Part shown: positions 62,918-64,000 of the stretch, piece by piece | Position numbering within the stretch: position 1 is the stretch's first letter | Layout of the letters: every line of letters begins with the position of its first letter | Assembly (NCBI GenBank): GCA_027475525.1 | Contig: JAMWFC010000005.1 | Span: 496,001 to 560,000 of the forward strand | Source: Macrolepiota albuminosa | Taxonomy: Eukaryota; Basidiomycota; Agaricomycetes; Agaricales; Agaricaceae | Length of the DNA: 64,000 nucleotides | Direction: 5' to 3' | Notes under the pieces: generated by a model | The model's input: the letters and a program-made list of their open reading frames with translations, nothing else | The model's database searches: none | Told to the model about the DNA's origin: nothing | Position numbers and translations under genes: made by a program

Positions 62918-63876
62918 GTAGTGATACGATGCTGTACCAGCAGTCAGGGACACAACATGCACCAGAAGTCAAAATAAACATTTAATTATGGGCTGAAAAC
63001 TGTAAGCCTCCTGGTAGCAGTCTCAACAAATTATATCTCCAAAAACACCCCAATAAATACACAGACAGTACAGAACAAAGGGCAGGGACCAGCTCAAGCT
63101 ATCAACTCAACAATAGTCCAACCACTGTTATGAGGAGGGGAAGCATGGGAGCTGGCAGAGGTGACAAAAGGGGATCAAATTGTGATGATCTAGATCAAGA
63201 TCTGATCTGACAATCCCCAATTTGATATGACTGAAAGGGGAAAGGGAAAGAAGCATGGAGGGATGTCAAAAGAGATGAATAGAATGGTGGCACATGCATT
63301 GAATGGAGGAAGGGAGGGATGAATGGAATGGTGGCACTGAAACATGCATTGAATGGAGAGATGAATGGAATGGTGGCACTGAAACATGCATTGAATGGAG
63401 GAAGAAAGAGATGAATGGAATGGTGGCACTGAAACATGCATCACCAAAATGGAAAATGGAACAACAAATTAGGTCAGGAATGCTGGGAGGTCAAGAGCAA
63501 AAAGTCATGTGATCTGGTGGTCTGTGCACTGGAAAATTAGTATAAATAGTCCAAGTAGAGTAGAGAATAACCAGGCAATTGATAGGCAAAGGCTCGGTGG
63601 TTCCCAGGGAGTGAATCACTTAGGCTAGAGTTTATTGAGCACCTCTTATTGGAAGTCTATTGGTAGACAAAGGCTCGGTGGTTCCCAGGGAGTGAACTAC
63701 TTAGGCTGGAGTTTATTGAGAACCTTCTTCTGCCCATCAGGATATTTGATATTCTGTGAAGCACCCAATACATCAAGTTTTTATCATCAAGCACCAGTGT
63801 GGATTAGAGGTCACTTTCTAAGACTTCAAGAAAGCCCCAGAACTACAGTAATACTTGCCCCCAAGTACTACAGTAG
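62918..63876 (+). mobile_element. solo LTR, second copy (951 bp), with 4-bp target duplication
   Basis: The element 62922-63872 starts TGATACGATGCTGTACC and ends AGTACTACA, with GTAG on both sides (62918-62921 and 63873-63876). The left LTR at 50590 shows the uninterrupted site (CCTGTAGGTGGC). TATA box TATAAATAG at 63541. Compared with the copy at 30210 it has extra sequence near its start and an expanded GAATGGAATGGTGGCAC array. Confidence 0.88.
63273..63445. repeat. minisatellite inside the second solo LTR
   Basis: About four imperfect units of GATGAATGGAATGGTGGCAC plus TGAAACATGCATTGAATGGA, 40-55 bp each. The 30.2-kb copy has only a single degenerate unit. Confidence 0.8.
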
Positions 63877-64000
63877 GTGGCACCATAAACGATGAAGACG
63901 AGATAGACAAGGCTAGCGCCCGACTTAGTGATGAAGTCAAAGGAAGCTAGCACAATTTGAATGCTAAGTGTAACTGTGTGTTTGAGGGGTTACGATTCGT

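Larger units (their letters stand above)
50365..64000 (-). mobile_element. giant Ty3/gypsy element with opposite-strand genes (runs off right edge)
   Basis: The minus-strand element has its 3' LTR at 50365-51424 and its 5' LTR starting at 62685 and leaving the window. The two LTRs share their first 360 or so bases with several percent divergence and an 955-bp solo-LTR insertion in the right copy. The internal region is 11.3 kb, about twice the usual length. Its right half is minus-strand gag-pol (62.6-56.2 kb) and its left half (51.5-55.8 kb) carries intron-containing plus-strand genes. Many nonsense codons and an integrase deletion make this copy inactive. Confidence 0.85.
62685..64000 (-). 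repeat. 5' LTR of the giant gypsy element, interrupted and cut by window end
   Basis: 62685-62921 and 63873-64000 together match 50365-50727 of the left LTR. The solo LTR 62922-63872 separates them. The rest of the LTR lies beyond 64000. Confidence 0.85.

Noticed and set aside
1..64000. CRISPR arrays, bacterial operons or ribosome binding sites
   Set aside because: The window is intron-bearing fungal nuclear DNA; no regularly spaced short repeats with unique spacers were seen.
1..64000. tRNA or rRNA genes
   Set aside because: I looked for T-loop-like GGTTCGAATCC patterns and rRNA-like blocks and found none I could support.

Overview
This window is nuclear DNA of a filamentous basidiomycete, most likely an Agaricomycete. 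Evidence: short GT-AG introns of 50-90 nt, the host proteins present (COX20, a Cdc25-like rhodanese phosphatase, a Ras-association/PH protein), and the transposon families (chromovirus, Tad1-type LINE, Helitron, DIRS/Ngaro-like). It is a transposon graveyard around one small island of host genes.

Layout. 1-3.4 kb: minus-strand Gag and leader of a Ty3/gypsy element that runs off the left edge. 3.4-5.2 kb: truncated Copia integrase joined to a DIRS/Ngaro-like RT-RNase H-tyrosine recombinase relic. 5.2-6.7 kb: pyrimidine-rich and hairpin-bearing non-coding DNA. 6.7-19.1 kb: the host island. It holds an OTT_1508-type deaminase-fold gene, COX20, a Cdc25/Ych1-like phosphatase, an unassigned multi-exon gene, an inverted pseudogene copy of the COX20 locus, a second, broken deaminase relative with a MITE next to it, and a large 7-exon RA-PH gene. 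19.3-36.1 kb: a short tandem repeat into which a 15.6-kb minus-strand LINE is inserted with a 15-bp target duplication. That LINE was itself hit by a 6.65-kb chromovirus with equal 518-bp LTRs and by an 844-bp solo LTR. 36.1-44.5 kb: very AT-rich, decayed Helitron (HUH Rep, Pif1 helicase, C-terminal peptidase-like domain). 44.5-50.36 kb: decayed genes or gene fragments, including MRH4-like and PSF3-like pieces. 50.37-64.0 kb: a giant minus-strand Ty3/gypsy element. Its 3' half carries intron-containing genes on the opposite strand, and its right LTR is interrupted by a second solo LTR.

Two patterns cross these units. First, at least 22 places carry perfect or nearly perfect tandem copies of exactly 77 bp in unrelated sequence, and many break reading frames. 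This looks like uncollapsed k-mer overlaps (k=77) from the assembler rather than biology. Frames such as the chromovirus pol become continuous if one copy is ignored. Second, old elements are riddled with in-frame stops, mostly TGA at places where Arg or Trp is expected, consistent with C-to-T decay.

Intact-looking host coding capacity is limited to deaminase 1, COX20, the phosphatase and the RA-PH gene. The young chromovirus is the only transposon that looks potentially complete. Exon boundaries were read by eye from splice consensus and frame continuity. Family names rest on remembered motif patterns, not on database searches.
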